A program made the position numbers and the translations under genes. The notes beneath the pieces were generated by a model, which had not been told where the DNA came from, made no database searches, and saw nothing but the letters and a program-made list of their open reading frames with translations. A stretch of DNA of 64,000 nucleotides from Streptomyces sp. SS1-1 (GTDB lineage Bacteria > Actinomycetota > Actinomycetes > Streptomycetales > Streptomycetaceae): NCBI RefSeq assembly GCF_008973465.1, contig NZ_WBXN01000004.1, positions 372,001 to 436,000 of the forward strand. The letters run 5' to 3'. Of this stretch, positions 16,653-25,297 are shown in pieces; the stretch's first letter is position 1; every line of letters begins with the position of its first letter.

Positions 16653-17324
16653 TCAGAGCAGGCGCAGGACGCCGACCACCTTGCCGAGGATGCGGGCGTC
16701 GTCGCCGGGGATCGGGTCGTATGCGGGGTTGCGCGGCATGAGCCACACCCGCCCGTCCTGGCGGCGCAGCACCTTGACGGTGGCCTCGTCGTCGAGGAGG
16801 GCGACGACGATGTCGCCGTGGTCGGCGCTGTCCTGCCGTTTGACGGTGACGATGTCGCCGTCGCAGATCGCGGCCTCGATCATGCTGTCGCCGGACACCG
16901 TGAGGGCGAACAGGTCGCCGTCGCCGACGACTTGGCGGGGCAGCGTGTAGACGTCCTCGATCATCTCGGCGGCGAGCAGGGGCGCGCCCGCGGCGATACG
17001 GCCCACCAGGGGCACCTCGACCGGGGCGGTGCCGGTGGTGCCGAGGTCGGGTGCCCAGGAGGGCCGTACCTGGTAGGCGCGGGGCCGGTGCGGGTCGCGG
17101 TAGAGGACGCCCTTGCGTTCGAGCGCCATCAGCTGGTGCGCGACGGAGGAGGTGCTGGCGAGGGAGACGGCCTGGCCGATCTCCCGCATGGACGGCGGGT
17201 ATCCCTGCCGTTCGACGGTCTCGGTGATGAAGCGGACGATGGCCGCCTGGCGGTTCGTCAACTCCCCCGCCGGGGTGCGGGGACCCGGGGGACGGCCCCG
17301 GCGGGCGGGCACAGTGTCGTCCAT
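16653..17324 (-). CDS. lexA: LexA-type SOS repressor
   Basis: The 223-residue protein has a winged helix (about 20-85) and an S24-type self-cleavage domain. The scissile A112-G113 bond (RIAAGAPLL), S147 (SGDSM) and K184 (TVKVL) stand at the spacing of Escherichia coli LexA A84-G85, S119 and K156, so RecA-stimulated autocleavage should work. I placed the start at the ATG 9 nt after GGAGG; a longer open frame upstream has no coding character. Its neighbours (phosphatase, DUF2267, hsp18) differ from the usual nrdR-linked lexA locus, so it may be a paralogue. A half LexA box (CGAAC) lies upstream. Confidence 0.9.
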   Translation of the reverse strand: MDDTVPARRGRPPGPRTPAGELTNRQAAIVRFITETVERQGYPPSMREIGQAVSLASTSSVAHQLMALERKGVLYRDPHRPRAYQVRPSWAPDLGTTGTAPVEVPLVGRIAAGAPLLAAEMIEDVYTLPRQVVGDGDLFALTVSGDSMIEAAICDGDIVTVKRQDSADHGDIVVALLDDEATVKVLRRQDGRVWLMPRNPAYDPIPGDDARILGKVVGVLRLL

Positions 17325-17440
17325 CCCGACACACCTCCGTACAAGATCGTTCGGAATGACCCTAACCTGCCGCCCTCCGCAAATGGAACACCTTGACGAA
17401 TTCGTGGGGTCCGTGACCCGTCCCGGGTGGGTCGTCCGGC

Positions 17441-17893
17441 TCAGGCGGCCTGCGGTTCGGGGCGCCGGCGCGGCCGGAGCTCGGGGCGTCCGAACAGCAG
17501 CGCGTAGCCCTCGGGCAGCTGGTCGAGGATGCGGTCCACGAGGTCGGGGCCGGCCAGGTCGGCGATGACCTTGAAGACGGTGCCGGTGTTCCAGCGGGCG
17601 ACCGCGGGGCTGGTGCCGGTCCGGTGCGCCAGGTCCTTCACGAAGCCCCAGCCGGTCGACTGCGCGGTGGCGGGCACCTGCCCGGTGAACTCCAGCGCGG
17701 CAGGCAGCGGCAGCCGGGCGGCCAGGTCGACGCGTTCGTCGCCGGTGAGCTGGCGGCCGAGGGCGGCGAGGACCTGGAGGGTCACCTCCTCGGCCCGCTC
17801 CCGGGTGGGGTAGGCGCCTTCGTAGCGCACCTTGGCCAGCAGGGCGTCGTAGGTCGTGGTGGCGTCGCGGCGGTCGTGGAGCTGCGCGGTCAT
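17441..17893 (-). CDS. DUF2267 domain protein
   Basis: The 150-residue cytoplasmic protein matches the DUF2267 family ([43 protein letters not shown]). These helical proteins often sit among stress genes in actinobacteria, as here between lexA and hsp18. The function is unknown. I chose the ATG at 17893; an upstream ATG at 17995 would add a low-complexity Pro/Gly leader. Confidence 0.82.
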   Translation of the reverse strand: MTAQLHDRRDATTTYDALLAKVRYEGAYPTRERAEEVTLQVLAALGRQLTGDERVDLAARLPLPAALEFTGQVPATAQSTGWGFVKDLAHRTGTSPAVARWNTGTVFKVIADLAGPDLVDRILDQLPEGYALLFGRPELRPRRRPEPQAA

Positions 17894-18297
17894 GTCGGGT
17901 GGCGTGCCTTTCGTGTCGGGGGAGCCCGGTGTGCCGGTCGCGGGCGGCCGGGGCCGTGAGCCGTCGCCGCCGACGGGTGGGCGGGCTCCGCTCATGCGTG
18001 GGTGGCTGGGCGCGCTCGTCGTGGAGTGCGAGTGGGTCGCGGGACGGGGGGGCCGGGTGCGCGGACGATCCTGTGCGCCCCGGCTGTCCCGCAGGGGGCG
18101 GGCATGGGCGGGCGCGTCCGGGCCACGGTGGGCCTGCGGACGCGCCTGCGTCGCCCGAGTGCCTGGTGTGCGCCGAGGTGCGGCCTGCCTCGCCGGCGGC
18201 CTGATGCGGGTCCGTACGACTCGGTGCGCGTCCGTCCGGACCCGCGGGGCGCACGGCGTCGGCGGGCGTGGCCGATCGAGCGGCTGTCAGGCGCCGC
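17894..18297. other. Intergenic region, no gene seen
   Basis: About 400 bases of very G/C-rich sequence separate hsp18 and the DUF2267 gene. A 7-bp hairpin (GAGCGGC..GCCGCTC, 18278-18299) overlaps the hsp18 stop and may end its transcript. Open frames on the plus strand have Arg-rich, shadow-like translations and no ribosome sites. Confidence 0.5.
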
Positions 18298-18729
18298 TCA
18301 GGCGGAGAGCTCCTTGCGCCGCGACGAGTCGCCGACGACGACCTTGCGCGGCTTGGCGCGCTCCGCGATCGGGATACGCAGGGTCAGCACCCCGGCGTCG
18401 TACTCGGCCTCGATGTTCTCGGTGTCCAGCGTGTCGGCGAGCATCACCCGGCGGGAGAAGACGCCCAGCGGCCGCTCGGACAGCTCCATCCGGACGTCGT
18501 CCGCGGTGCTCGGCCGGCGTTCCGCCTGGACGGTCAGCATGTTCCGTTCGACGTCGATGTCGATCGCGTCCGGGCTGACCCCGGGGATGTCCAGCTCGAT
18601 CACGTAGACATCGCCTTCACGGTGGGCGTCCATCGGCATCGCGGCCGGGCGCGACCAGGTGCCGGGCGTACCGAGGATCTGACCGGTGAGCCGGTCCAGT
18701 TCACGGAAGGGGTCGGTGCGCATCAACAT
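18298..18729 (-). CDS. hsp18: Small heat-shock protein, Hsp20/HSP18 family
   Basis: The 143-residue protein is an alpha-crystallin-type holdase chaperone. The domain spans about residues 35-135, with [25 protein letters not shown] and the closing [18 protein letters not shown] lies 10 nt before the ATG. A perfect RheA-type operator lies 70 nt upstream and the divergent gene encodes a RheA-like repressor, so expression should be heat-inducible. Confidence 0.93.
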   Translation of the reverse strand: MLMRTDPFRELDRLTGQILGTPGTWSRPAAMPMDAHREGDVYVIELDIPGVSPDAIDIDVERNMLTVQAERRPSTADDVRMELSERPLGVFSRRVMLADTLDTENIEAEYDAGVLTLRIPIAERAKPRKVVVGDSSRRKELSA

Positions 18730-18799
18730 CAGCAGAACACCTCCTGTGCGTCGGGCAGTTACTTGCTGCCAATGCGCTTCACCTGACTCCGTTGTACCA

Positions 18800-18818
18800 T
18801 GTCATCGGAACGATGACA
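18800..18818. promoter_or_regulatory. RheA-type operator, TGTCATC-N5-GATGACA
   Basis: A perfect inverted repeat, TGTCATC-GGAAC-GATGACA, lies between hsp18 and the divergent rheA-like gene. It is the element described for RheA control of hsp18 in Streptomyces albus. A degenerate second copy (GTCAACGAAGTGATGAC) follows at about 18827. Confidence 0.85.
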
Positions 18819-18908
18819 ATCCCGAAGTCAACGAAGTGATGACGCAATGGGCGAACACTTCGCGAGCGCTTCGGGCCGGCATCCACGACGAACCGAAGGA
18901 GGAGGGCC

Positions 18909-19577
18909 GTGCCGACGTCCGACGAGCGATCCGCCCACCGCACCCCGGCGTCCGTCCTGGCGGCGGAGACGGCACTGCGCGCCATGACGGAGGCGGTGCG
19001 TGCCGCGCGGACCGCCCCGGCGGGCGACGCGGGCGACACCCCACCCGCGCCCGAGCAGGCGCTGGCCGTCCTGATGCTGCTGCGCGACGTACGGGACCAG
19101 CTCGCGCAGTGGGAGCCGAACCTGATCGAGGCGGCCCGCGCGGCCGGCGCCAGCTGGGCGGACCTCGCCGGCCCGCTCGGCGTCGCGAGCCGCCAGGCCG
19201 CCGAGCGGCGCTATCTGCGGGGACGGCCCGGCGGTGACGGCGGCACCCGTGAGCAGCGCGTCAAGGCCACGCGCGACCGGCGCGCCGCCGACCGCAAGGT
19301 GACCGCGTGGGCCCGGAGCAACGCCGGGGAGCTGCGCAGCCTCGCCGGTCAGATCGCCGCGCTGCCCGATCTGCCGGAGGCCGCCCTCGCCCCGCTGCGG
19401 CGGCTCGCGCACGCGCTGGCCGACGACGACGCCGCACTGCTGCTGGCCCCCCTGACGGACACCGAGCCGCATCTGCGCGCTCAGCACCCCCGGCTCGCCA
19501 CCCGGATCGACGACCTCACCAGCCACGCCGACCGGCTGCGGCAGGACAGCGACGCGGACCGCGGGGCCCGGCCCTGA
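18909..19577 (+). CDS. rheA: RheA-like HSP18 transcriptional regulator
   Basis: The 222-residue protein begins at a GTG after AAGGAGGAGGGCC. Its length, its divergent position next to hsp18 and the shared operator match RheA of Streptomyces albus, a repressor that itself senses temperature by changing conformation. The central segment AAGASWADLAGPLGVASRQAAERRYL is the HTH. No membrane segment is present. The identification depends more on context and the operator than on long sequence recall. Confidence 0.8.
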   Translation: MPTSDERSAHRTPASVLAAETALRAMTEAVRAARTAPAGDAGDTPPAPEQALAVLMLLRDVRDQLAQWEPNLIEAARAAGASWADLAGPLGVASRQAAERRYLRGRPGGDGGTREQRVKATRDRRAADRKVTAWARSNAGELRSLAGQIAALPDLPEAALAPLRRLAHALADDDAALLLAPLTDTEPHLRAQHPRLATRIDDLTSHADRLRQDSDADRGARP

Positions 19578-19782
19578 CGCGCCGCTCGCACGCGGTGCGG
19601 GCGACTCCGTTCGGGTGACCTGCGACGCGGATGCGGAGACGGGAGGAGAGGCACGGGTCCGAGGGGGTACCCGGTCGGGTGCCGACGTGACGGCGGCGAC
19701 ATCGGGCGCTCGCCGTGTTTGCGACCGGCGCGGGTGAGCAGGCGATGGTCTGCACATCAGCGCTCGGCAGAAAGGACCCCTC

Positions 19783-21291
19783 ATGGCGGTCAGCGACTCG
19801 GACCTGGTCGAGGCCGATACCGATCCGGGGGCCGTCCGGCGTCATCGCACGCTCTTCAGGGCGGTGAAGCGGCGCCGGAACCCTCCGCTGCGGCGTACGG
19901 ACATCACGGTCACCGACGAGGCGGCGGTGAAGCGGGCGGTCAAGGCCGCCTCCCTCGGCAACGCCATGGAGTGGTTCGACTTCGGGATCTACAGCTATCT
20001 CGCGGTCACGCTCGGGCATGTCTTCTTCCCGTCCGGCAACGCGACCGTGCAGCTGCTGTCGTCGTTCGCGACCTTCGCGGTGTCGTTCCTGGTGCGCCCC
20101 ATCGGCGGCATGGTGTTCGGTCCGATGGGCGACAAGATCGGACGCAAGAAGGTCCTCGCGCTGACGATGATCCTCATGGCGATCGGCACCTTCGCGATCG
20201 GCCTGATCCCGTCGTACGCCACGATCGGCTTCTGGGCGCCGGTGCTGCTGATCTTCTTCCGGCTGGTGCAGGGCTTCTCGACCGGCGGTGAGTACGGCGG
20301 CGCGTCGACCTTCATCGCGGAGTACGCGCCCGACAAGCGGCGTGGCTTCTACGGCAGCTTCCTGGAGCTGGGGACGCTCGCCGGGTACGTCGGCGCCGCC
20401 GGCCTGGTGACGGTCCTGACGTCGGCGCTGGGCAGCGGCGGCATGGAGTCCTGGGGCTGGCGGGTGCCGTTCCTGGTGGCCGGGCCCATCGGGCTGGTCG
20501 GTCTCTATCTGCGGCTGAAGCTGGACGAGACGCCCGCCTTCCAGAAGCTGGAGGACGAGTCCATGCACCGGGCCTCCGAGGCCGCCTCCAGCGTGGAGAC
20601 GACGGCTACCGGAGACCTGAAGAAGATCTTCCGGCAGTACTGGCCGGCGCTGATCCTGTGCATCTGCCTCGTCGGTGCCTACAACATCACCGACTACATG
20701 CTCCTGTCGTACATGCCGACCTACCTGTCCGACGAGATGGGCTACTCGGAGACGCACGGGCTGCTGATCCTGATCGCGACCATGGTGATCCTGATGCTGG
20801 TGATCAACCAGGTGGGCAGCCTCAGTGACCGGGTGGGCCGCAAGCCGCTGCTCATGGCGGGGATGCTCGGCTTCCTGGTGCTGTCCCTGCCATCGTTCCT
20901 GCTGGTCAGGCAGGGCAGCCTGGTCGCCGTGTCGGCGGGCATGCTGATGCTGGGCCTGTCGCTGGTGTGCCTGCTGGGCACGATGTCGGCGACCCTGCCC
21001 GCGCTGTTCCCGACCCAGGTCCGCTACGGCTCCCTGTCCGTCGGCTACAACCTGTCCGCCTCGCTGTTCGGCGGTACGACGCCGCTGGTCATCACCGCCC
21101 TGATCTCGGCGACCGGGAGCGACCTGATGCCCGCCTACTACGCCATGGCGGCGGCGCTGGTCGGTGTGATCGCCGTGGCCTTCACGAAGGAGACGGCACG
21201 GCAGCCGCTCGCGGGCTCCCCTCCGTCGGTCGCGACGGCACAGGAGGCCGCGGAGATGGTGGAGAGCCAGGCCCCGGCCCCCCGGTTCTGA
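19783..21291 (+). CDS. proP: MFS transporter of the ProP (proline/betaine) type
   Basis: The 502-residue protein has about 12 membrane helices and the metabolite:H+ symporter signature: ASLGNAMEWFDFGIYSYLAV, RPIGGMVFGPMGDKIGRKK and GFSTGGEYGGASTFIAEYAP. ProP takes up proline, betaine and other osmolytes with protons. An N-terminal cytoplasmic extension of about 45 residues is basic. AAAGGA lies 8 nt before the ATG. The exact substrate is inference, since the family also carries citrate, alpha-ketoglutarate and shikimate. Confidence 0.85.
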   Translation: MAVSDSDLVEADTDPGAVRRHRTLFRAVKRRRNPPLRRTDITVTDEAAVKRAVKAASLGNAMEWFDFGIYSYLAVTLGHVFFPSGNATVQLLSSFATFAVSFLVRPIGGMVFGPMGDKIGRKKVLALTMILMAIGTFAIGLIPSYATIGFWAPVLLIFFRLVQGFSTGGEYGGASTFIAEYAPDKRRGFYGSFLELGTLAGYVGAAGLVTVLTSALGSGGMESWGWRVPFLVAGPIGLVGLYLRLKLDETPAFQKLEDESMHRASEAASSVETTATGDLKKIFRQYWPALILCICLVGAYNITDYMLLSYMPTYLSDEMGYSETHGLLILIATMVILMLVINQVGSLSDRVGRKPLLMAGMLGFLVLSLPSFLLVRQGSLVAVSAGMLMLGLSLVCLLGTMSATLPALFPTQVRYGSLSVGYNLSASLFGGTTPLVITALISATGSDLMPAYYAMAAALVGVIAVAFTKETARQPLAGSPPSVATAQEAAEMVESQAPAPRF

Positions 21292-21307
21292 CGGCCCCCG
21301 GCAAGAC

Positions 21308-21347
21308 GACGGCCCGGCACCCGCGTGGACGCGGATGCCGGGCCGTC
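21308..21347. terminator. Bidirectional hairpin terminator
   Basis: A 12-bp outer stem (GACGGCCCGGCA and complement) and a 6-bp inner stem (CCGCGT/ACGCGG) form one long hairpin between the convergent proP and rpmJ genes. Confidence 0.82.
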
Positions 21348-21363
21348 GCCGTGGACTCGGCGC

Positions 21364-21486
21364 TCAGCCCTGACGGGCCTTGAAGCGCGGGTCCTTCTTG
21401 TTGATCACGTACGTCACGCCGCGGCGGCGCACCACCTGGGCGCCGGGCCTGGCCTTCAGCGAGCGCAGTGAGTTGCGTACCTTCAT
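21364..21486 (-). CDS. rpmJ2: 50S ribosomal protein L36, type B (zinc-independent)
   Basis: The 40-residue protein ([11 protein letters not shown]...[11 protein letters not shown]) is the L36 paralogue without the zinc-binding cysteines and with the [19 protein letters not shown] C-terminus of the B form. GAGAGGAG lies 6 nt before the ATG. Such C-minus paralogues replace the zinc-containing forms when zinc is scarce, releasing zinc. It is the last gene of the L33-L31-L36 cluster. Confidence 0.93.
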   Translation of the reverse strand: MKVRNSLRSLKARPGAQVVRRRGVTYVINKKDPRFKARQG

Positions 21487-21527
21487 CGCGGTCTCCTCTC
21501 GGACTCGACGGACCGGTGGGTGCCTCG

Positions 21528-21785
21528 TCAGCGGGCGGCTGCGGTACGGCCGTAGCGCCGCTCGAAGCGCTCGACGCGTCCGGCGGTGTCCATGACGCGC
21601 GAGGTGCCGGTGTAGAACGGGTGGCTCGCCGAGGAGGTCTCGACGTCCACCAGCGGGTAGGTCTGGCCGTCCTCCCACTCGATCGTCCGTGCGGAGTCGA
21701 GGGTGGAACGGGTGAGGAAGGCGTGCCCCGACGCGCGGTCGCGGAAGACGACGGGACGGGAGTCGGGATGGATGCCGGGCCTCAT
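21528..21785 (-). CDS. rpmE2: 50S ribosomal protein L31, type B (zinc-independent)
   Basis: The 85-residue protein starts [20 protein letters not shown] and ends in the [21 protein letters not shown] type of tail. It lacks the CxxC zinc motif of type A L31. AAAGGA lies 7 nt before the ATG. It lies between rpmG and rpmJ2 on the same strand with short gaps, consistent with one transcript used under zinc limitation. Confidence 0.93.
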   Translation of the reverse strand: MRPGIHPDSRPVVFRDRASGHAFLTRSTLDSARTIEWEDGQTYPLVDVETSSASHPFYTGTSRVMDTAGRVERFERRYGRTAAAR

Positions 21786-21835
21786 GGGTTGTCCTTTCGC
21801 CGGGGGCCTGCCGTGGAGCGGTGTGGACGCGGGCG

Positions 21836-22000
21836 TCAGCGTTCCTCGCGGAACTCGACGTGCGCGCCGGCGACCGGGTCGTACTTGCGCAGGACCAGCC
21901 GGTCGGGGTCGTTGAGACGGTTCTTGCGGGTGACGTACGTGACGCCGGTGCCGGCCGTCGACCTCAGCTTCACGACGGGACGTGCGGTGCTGCGTGCCAT
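21836..22000 (-). CDS. rpmG: 50S ribosomal protein L33 (zinc-independent paralogue)
   Basis: The 54-residue protein ([19 protein letters not shown], then [15 protein letters not shown] and a [14 protein letters not shown] tail) is an L33 without the four zinc-binding cysteines. GGAAAGGAAG lies 9 nt before the ATG. It is first in the cluster, so the region upstream should hold the promoter. The cluster resembles Zur-regulated ribosomal protein sets of Streptomyces, but I could not find a clear Zur box. Confidence 0.92.
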   Translation of the reverse strand: MARSTARPVVKLRSTAGTGVTYVTRKNRLNDPDRLVLRKYDPVAGAHVEFREER

Positions 22001-22058
22001 GGGGGTGCTTCCTTTCCGTCCGCACACGAGCCGGCTGACTCGAACATGTCAGACAGTG

Positions 22059-22084
22059 GGTTCAACCACCGAACCTTCGGGTTC
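22059..22084. promoter_or_regulatory. Alternating GGTTC/GAACC repeats upstream of rpmG
   Basis: GGTTC (22059), GAACC (22071) and GGTTC (22080) form two overlapping inverted repeats (spacers of 7 and 4 nt); the two GGTTC copies are 21 bp apart, that is two helical turns. Location and phasing suggest a protein-binding site. It does not look like the usual Zur palindrome. Confidence 0.4.
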
Positions 22085-22264
22085 ATTCCCCGCCCCTCCG
22101 ACGAGGTCGAGGGGGAGATCCGGGGGCCGTGCCGTGGAACGCCGGGCGGGCCCGGCCCATTCCCGGCGGCACCGTAACCGCCCGTGGAACACGCGCGGGC
22201 ACGGCGCGCGCGGCGCCGTGCCCGTGGTCGTGGTCGTGGCCCTGAGGGCCGGGAAGGCCGGTCG

Positions 22265-22513
22265 TCAGGCCGCCAGCGTCTTGTCCTCATGGGCCGCCGC
22301 GGCCTTGCGGTCGGCGCCGAACCGCTGGAGGAGCGCGTCCGCCGCCACCAGCGCCTCGGCGACCGTACGGGCCCCGACCATGACGCAGAGCGTGTACGTG
22401 GCGTCCTCGAGGGCGCGGCCGCTGGGGGCTGTGGGGTGCACGTCGTGCGCGAAGCGCACTTCGGCGAAGCGGGCCAGCGCGGCACGCAGTTCCTTCTCGG
22501 ACGGCAGGATCAT
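22265..22513 (-). CDS. DUF5133 domain protein, 82 aa
   Basis: The small protein has the DUF5133 pattern: MILPSEKELRAALARF at the start and DATYTLCVMVGARTVAEAL in the middle. These short proteins are found almost only in Streptomyces and relatives and have no known function. It is divergent from a SpoIIE phosphatase gene across a 337-nt gap. Confidence 0.75.
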   Translation of the reverse strand: MILPSEKELRAALARFAEVRFAHDVHPTAPSGRALEDATYTLCVMVGARTVAEALVAADALLQRFGADRKAAAAHEDKTLAA

Positions 22514-22850
22514 GGCAAGTCCCCTCTGTGCGCACGCAGCCCGGACCCGGCGGGATCACCGCGACGGAGAGGCTGAGTGCCGGCACCACACACCGGAGCC
22601 CGGCGCCGATCGCACCGAGCTGAACCCCAAGTGCCCCATGGGGAACGATTTACACCTGTAACACCGTCGAAGTCCCCCGTGTGGAGCAATCGCCGGACGT
22701 ACGGCCGAACGCGGGGCGGCGGACGTTCCGGGCTGCATGGACCGCCCCCGCCGAGGAACATGAGAAGGCAGCGGCGCGTGCGGGCGTGCCCGGCCCACCC
22801 GGCGGAGCGGACGCCGCGGGGGGAGGCGGACTGGGCGGAACGGAGGGGCT
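22514..22850. other. Divergent promoter region with small palindromes, no gene
   Basis: The gap between the DUF5133 gene and the SpoIIE phosphatase gene holds a 10-bp palindrome (CCCCATGGGG, 22634-22643) and a 12-bp one (TTACACCTGTAA, 22650-22661) in a less G/C-rich patch. These may be regulatory. No open frame has coding character. Confidence 0.45.
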
Positions 22851-24014
22851 GTGGCGAACCAGGATGCCGTCCTGTCCCGCCTCATGGCGCGTTCCCGCCG
22901 CGTCACCGCGGCGGAGATCCCCGCGCTGATCGACGAGGCCGGCCGGCGGCTGGGGCTCTCGACCACCCAGGTGTACCTGGCCGACCTGCAGCAGAACCGG
23001 CTGGTCCCGATGCCGCACCCCGACCCCGCCGCGGTCACCGCCTTCGAGATCGAGGGCTCGATGGCCGGTCTCGCCTACCGGACCCAGCTGGTGCAGCGCT
23101 CCCGCGACGCGTGCACCGCCTGGGTGCCGATGTTCGACGGCATGGAGCGGGTGGGCGTCCTGCGGGTCACCGCCCCCCGCCTCGACGCCGGCCTGCTGGA
23201 GTCGTCCGAGGCGCTGGCGGGCCTGGCGACGCTGCTCGTGAGGTCGAAGTCGGCGCACGACGAACTGCTCGTCACACAGACCCGCACCCGGACCATGACC
23301 ACCCAGGCCGAGCTGCTGTGGGCGTTCGTGCCCCCACGCACCATCGGTACCGAACACGTCACGTCCACCGCCATCCTCGAACCGGCCTACGACGCCGGCG
23401 GCGACGCCTTCGACCACAGCCTCGGCGACGGGCTGCTGCACCTCGCCCTGCTGGACGCCATGGGGCACGACCTGGCCTCCGGCGGCGCCAGCGCGGTCGC
23501 CCTGGGCGCGTGCCGTGCCACCCGCCGCGCCGGGGGGAGCCTCTCCGACATCGCCACCACCATCGACGCGACCCTCAGCGAGTGGATCCCCGACCGGCTG
23601 CTCACCGCCGTCATCGCGCAACTGGACATCAGCACGGGACAGTTCACCTGGATCAACTGCGGGCACCCGCCCCCGCTGCTGATCCGCGAGAACCATGTCG
23701 TGCCGCAGGCCCTGGAGTTCCCCGCGCATCTCCCCCTCGGGCTGGGCCTCGGCCCGGCGGCGGCACCGGCCGAACACCACGTCCGGCTCCAGCCCGGTGA
23801 CCGTGTGGTGCTCTACAGCGACGGTGTGACCGAGGCCCGCACGAGCGACGGCTCGCTCTTCGGCGAACAGCGGCTGACCGACACCGTCATCCGGTCCATG
23901 GCGTCCGGCAACAACCCCGCGGAGACCCTGCGCCGGCTCATCCGCAACCTGCACGAGAACCACCGGCTGCACGACGACGCCACGATCATGCTGGTGCGCT
24001 GGCACCCGGACTGA
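22851..24014 (+). CDS. SpoIIE-type PP2C phosphatase with N-terminal GAF-like domain
   Basis: The 387-residue protein starts at a GTG after GGAGGGGCT. Residues 20-150 look like a small GAF-type sensor (LSTTQVYLADLQQNRLVPM, GVLRVTAPRL). Residues 165-385 are a PP2C/SpoIIE domain with its acidic motifs present: DAGGDAFDH, DAMGHDLASG, YSDGVTEAR and HDDATIMLVRW. It should act on an anti-anti-sigma factor; the partner is not encoded next door. Confidence 0.88.
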   Translation: MANQDAVLSRLMARSRRVTAAEIPALIDEAGRRLGLSTTQVYLADLQQNRLVPMPHPDPAAVTAFEIEGSMAGLAYRTQLVQRSRDACTAWVPMFDGMERVGVLRVTAPRLDAGLLESSEALAGLATLLVRSKSAHDELLVTQTRTRTMTTQAELLWAFVPPRTIGTEHVTSTAILEPAYDAGGDAFDHSLGDGLLHLALLDAMGHDLASGGASAVALGACRATRRAGGSLSDIATTIDATLSEWIPDRLLTAVIAQLDISTGQFTWINCGHPPPLLIRENHVVPQALEFPAHLPLGLGLGPAAAPAEHHVRLQPGDRVVLYSDGVTEARTSDGSLFGEQRLTDTVIRSMASGNNPAETLRRLIRNLHENHRLHDDATIMLVRWHPD

Positions 24015-24033
24015 CCGGGCGGGGACGGGCAGC

Positions 24034-24086
24034 GGTTGCGGTGCCGGGGGCCTGCCGAGATCCGGCAGAACCTCGGCACCGCAACC
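24034..24086 (+). terminator. Large hairpin terminator after phosphatase gene
   Basis: A perfect 13-bp outer stem (GGTTGCGGTGCCG and complement) encloses an inner 6-bp hairpin (CTGCCG/CGGCAG). It begins 20 nt after the stop codon. Confidence 0.8.
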
Positions 24087-24226
24087 ATCCGTGGTGCTCC
24101 CCACGAGCCATGATGCGGGCGGAGAACGCCTCCCGCATTGCCGGTTCCCGGCAGAGTTCACTAGGGTCTGCATGCCGACGGCCGCCAACCGGCCGGTAAC
24201 GGCGCCGGGGACTGAGGGGTGGGGGC

Positions 24227-25285
24227 GTGAGCGAGCCGGAGACGATGAGAGCGTATCTGAAGGGGTACGCGGAGATCCTCGCGGACGTCTCCGCCACCGG
24301 GCGCCGGATGACCCGGGACGAGATCGAGTCCCGGCGCGCCCTCGGCGAACAGGCCGCCGACCACGGGCACACCCTGCGGACCCTGGTCCGCGCGCACCTC
24401 AGGGCCACCCGCGAGGGCTGGCCGCCTCCCCCACGTCATCCCGACAGCCTGCTGGCGGCCGTCGAGCAGGCCGTCGACGCCTTCGCGGAGGGCTACGAAC
24501 GCGCGCAGCGCCTGGCCGTGCGCCAGGAGGAGGCCGCGCGCCGGGAGTTCATCGACGACCTGCTGTACGGCCGCAGCGACCTGGGGCGGCTCGCCGAGCG
24601 GGCGGAGCGGTTCGGGCTGGTGCTGTCCCGCGCGCACGCCGTGGCCGTGGCCGAGGGGCCGGACGCCTACGACGACACCGACCCCGTGACCCGGCGCGTG
24701 GAGAGTGCGCTCATCACGCGCTTCGGTGACCGGAACATCCTGCTCACCACGAAGAACGGGCAGTTGGTCTGCATCGCGCCCGGCGACGACCGGGACGTCC
24801 TGCTGCACTTCGCCAAGCAGGCCCACGCCGCCACCGACGGCAGCCGGGTGGCCATCGGCCGGCCCCGCACCGGAGCGGGCGGCGTCGTGCACTCCTACGA
24901 GGAGGCGCTGAACAGCCTCCAGCTCGCCGAGCGTCTGGGCCTGGACGACCCCGTGGTGCACGCCGCCGACCTGCTCGTGTATCCGGTGCTGGCCCGTGAC
25001 CGGCAGGCCATGGCCGATCTGGTGCTCGGTGCGCTGGGCCCGCTGCGGAGCGCCCGCGGCGGTGCGGAGCCGCTGCTGCGCACCCTCCAGGTGTACTTCG
25101 ACGCCGGCTGCACCGCCGCCGAGGCGGCCCGGCGGCTGTCGCTCAGTGTGCGGGCGCTGACCTACCGGCTGGAGCGCATCCACCAGCTGACCGGCGCCAA
25201 CCCGGCCGACCCCATGCACCGCTACACCCTGCAGACCGCGGTGATCGGCGCGCGCCTGCTGGGCTGGCCCGAACAGGAGATCTGA
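24227..25285 (+). CDS. PucR/CdaR-type helix-turn-helix regulator
   Basis: The 352-residue protein has an N-terminal helical sensor region (about 1-120), a GGDEF-like central domain of the CdaR type (about 130-260) and a C-terminal PucR HTH (about 285-345: LLRTLQVYFDAGCTAAEAARRLSLSV, then TYRLERIHQLTG). Such proteins control catabolic, nitrogen or developmental genes. It is alone on its strand, 12 nt from the convergent TPR gene, so its targets cannot be read from context. Confidence 0.86.
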   Translation: MSEPETMRAYLKGYAEILADVSATGRRMTRDEIESRRALGEQAADHGHTLRTLVRAHLRATREGWPPPPRHPDSLLAAVEQAVDAFAEGYERAQRLAVRQEEAARREFIDDLLYGRSDLGRLAERAERFGLVLSRAHAVAVAEGPDAYDDTDPVTRRVESALITRFGDRNILLTTKNGQLVCIAPGDDRDVLLHFAKQAHAATDGSRVAIGRPRTGAGGVVHSYEEALNSLQLAERLGLDDPVVHAADLLVYPVLARDRQAMADLVLGALGPLRSARGGAEPLLRTLQVYFDAGCTAAEAARRLSLSVRALTYRLERIHQLTGANPADPMHRYTLQTAVIGARLLGWPEQEI

Positions 25286-25297
25286 CCGGCCCGCCGG

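Noticed and set aside
17325..18254. N-terminal extension of the LexA frame to 18254
   Set aside because: The extension is Pro/Arg-rich low complexity, overlaps the DUF2267 gene in another frame, and the ATG at 17324 has a good ribosome site and the right position for LexA.
17894..18297. Plus-strand open frames in the gap before hsp18
   Set aside because: They continue as shadows into hsp18, have Arg/Ala/Gly-rich translations and no ribosome sites.
22001..22100. Zur box upstream of the L33/L31/L36 cluster
   Set aside because: No sequence close to the TGAAAATGATTTTCA-type palindrome could be seen; only GGTTC/GAACC repeats are present.
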